Assembly (NCBI RefSeq): GCF_007666205.1
Contig: NZ_VDOR01000002.1
Location: 186,001-250,000, forward strand
Length of the DNA stretch: 64,000 nucleotides
From: Kocuria palustris
GTDB taxonomy: Bacteria; Actinomycetota; Actinomycetes; Actinomycetales; Micrococcaceae
Direction: 5' to 3'
Shown here: one piece after another, positions 63,719-64,000 of the stretch
How positions within the stretch are numbered: the first letter of the stretch is position 1
Layout: every line of letters starts with the position of its first letter
Notes under the pieces: generated by a model
The model's database searches: none
Seen by the model: the letters and a program-made list of their open reading frames with translations, nothing else
Told to the model about the DNA's origin: nothing
Position numbers and translations under genes: made by a program

Positions 63719-64000
63719 TCAGCGCGCGGAGGGACCGGGCCCGGGAGCGCTCGGCGCGTCGTCGTCCGGGTCCTGCGAGTCCGACGCCGGGTCCTGACCG
63801 GGCTGGCCCTGGCCCGACTGCTCACGGGCCTGCCGCTCGCGCTCGGCCTGGCGGCGCTGGCGATCCAGCTCGCGGAGGAACTCGGGGTCGTCGTCGGGGC
63901 CCCTGCCGCGGACCGGACCGGCGCCCGGGCGGGCATAGCGCGGGCGGCCCAGCGTCAGCCACAGGATGCCGCCGATGACCGGGAGCAGGAGGATGATCGC
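63719..64000 (-). CDS. PLDc_N domain membrane protein (3' part, 5' end beyond window)
   Basis: The window ends inside this gene; 93 residues are visible. The visible part opens with LLLPVIGGILWLTLGRPRYA, the second transmembrane helix of the phospholipase-D N-terminal (PLDc_N) family, then a Gln/Glu/Arg-rich coiled region and an acidic Pro/Gly-rich tail. These are small two-helix proteins of unknown function. The N-terminus and start codon lie past 64000. Confidence 0.85.
   Translation of the reverse strand, partial: AIILLLPVIGGILWLTLGRPRYARPGAGPVRGRGPDDDPEFLRELDRQRRQAERERQAREQSGQGQPGQDPASDSQDPDDDAPSAPGPGPSAR

Overview
The window is about 64 kb of very GC-rich chromosomal DNA from an actinobacterium. 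The gene content suggests Micrococcales, possibly Micrococcaceae, but the genus cannot be fixed from the sequence alone. Supporting features are an actinobacterial Crp, the DUF3073 gene beside purM, a 32-residue bS22 ribosomal protein, a TopA with a Lys/Arg/Ser tail, a Ssd/TadABC/Flp pilus locus, and a strong tendency to start genes 6-7 nt after a TANNNT-like -10 box, which implies leaderless mRNAs. Coding density is high and there are no insertion sequences, phage genes, rRNAs or CRISPR arrays. It reads as core genome with one small accessory-looking patch.

Layout. 0-5 kb: a tandem-HAD phosphatase, a CDF metal exporter, a small membrane protein, a CDP-alcohol phosphatidyltransferase, a GNAT acetyltransferase and a hotdog thioesterase. 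5-8.5 kb: clpB behind a SigH/SigR-type promoter, then the DUF3073 gene. 8.5-15.8 kb: purine synthesis, with purM, purF, a small membrane protein, an SCP2-like protein and an asparaginase on the minus strand, and a divergent purD-purC gene fusion. 15.9-20 kb: tRNA-Pro(CGG), aroQ, a metallophosphoesterase and a class A penicillin-binding protein. 20-29.7 kb: DUF4177, RidA, a degenerate Nudix protein, crp, a MarP-like protease, acs, nth, a CoA-pyrophosphatase-like Nudix enzyme and a PolA-like polymerase. 29.8-35.2 kb: the Tad/Flp pilus cluster. 35.2-38.3 kb: an accessory-looking patch with a DHA2 efflux pump, an 18-G homopolymer, an NTF2-like protein and a PIG-L deacetylase. 38.4-47.6 kb: an MrfA-like helicase, two flavin-binding PPOX proteins flanking trhO and a methyltransferase, then topA. 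47.7-52.6 kb: ppx, a TIM-barrel isomerase, proC, trkA and trkH. 52.7-57.7 kb: acuC, an ArsR-type regulator, NADP-type glutamate dehydrogenase, a FadR-type regulator and bS22. 57.9-63.4 kb: a glutaredoxin-like protein, a histidine phosphatase and the system II cytochrome c biogenesis set (TlpA-like, CcdA, ResB, CcsB). The window ends inside a PLDc_N protein.

How the genes fit together. Gene order from about 17.7 to 47.6 kb recalls the Mycobacterium tuberculosis Rv3646c-Rv3682 region (topA, helicase, tad locus, acs, marP, nth, crp, RidA, ponA2). Gene order from 47.7 to 63.4 kb recalls Rv0496-Rv0529 (ppx, isomerase, proC, bS22, glutaredoxin-like, histidine phosphatase, TlpA, ccdA, resB, ccsA). 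These comparisons are from memory, not a search. Two blocks that lie far apart in mycobacteria are therefore adjacent here. acs, crp and acuC form a plausible acetate-control set, since a Crp-like palindrome sits in front of acs and another in front of crp. The four cytochrome c biogenesis genes form one compact transcription unit.

The most unusual items are the purD-purC fusion, the protein with two intact HAD phosphatase domains, a RidA-linked Nudix-fold protein that has lost its catalytic glutamates, two very stable hairpins directly after the pilin gene, the poly-G tract, and two inverted repeats in front of glutamate dehydrogenase, which is flanked by two regulators that both carry long disordered tails.
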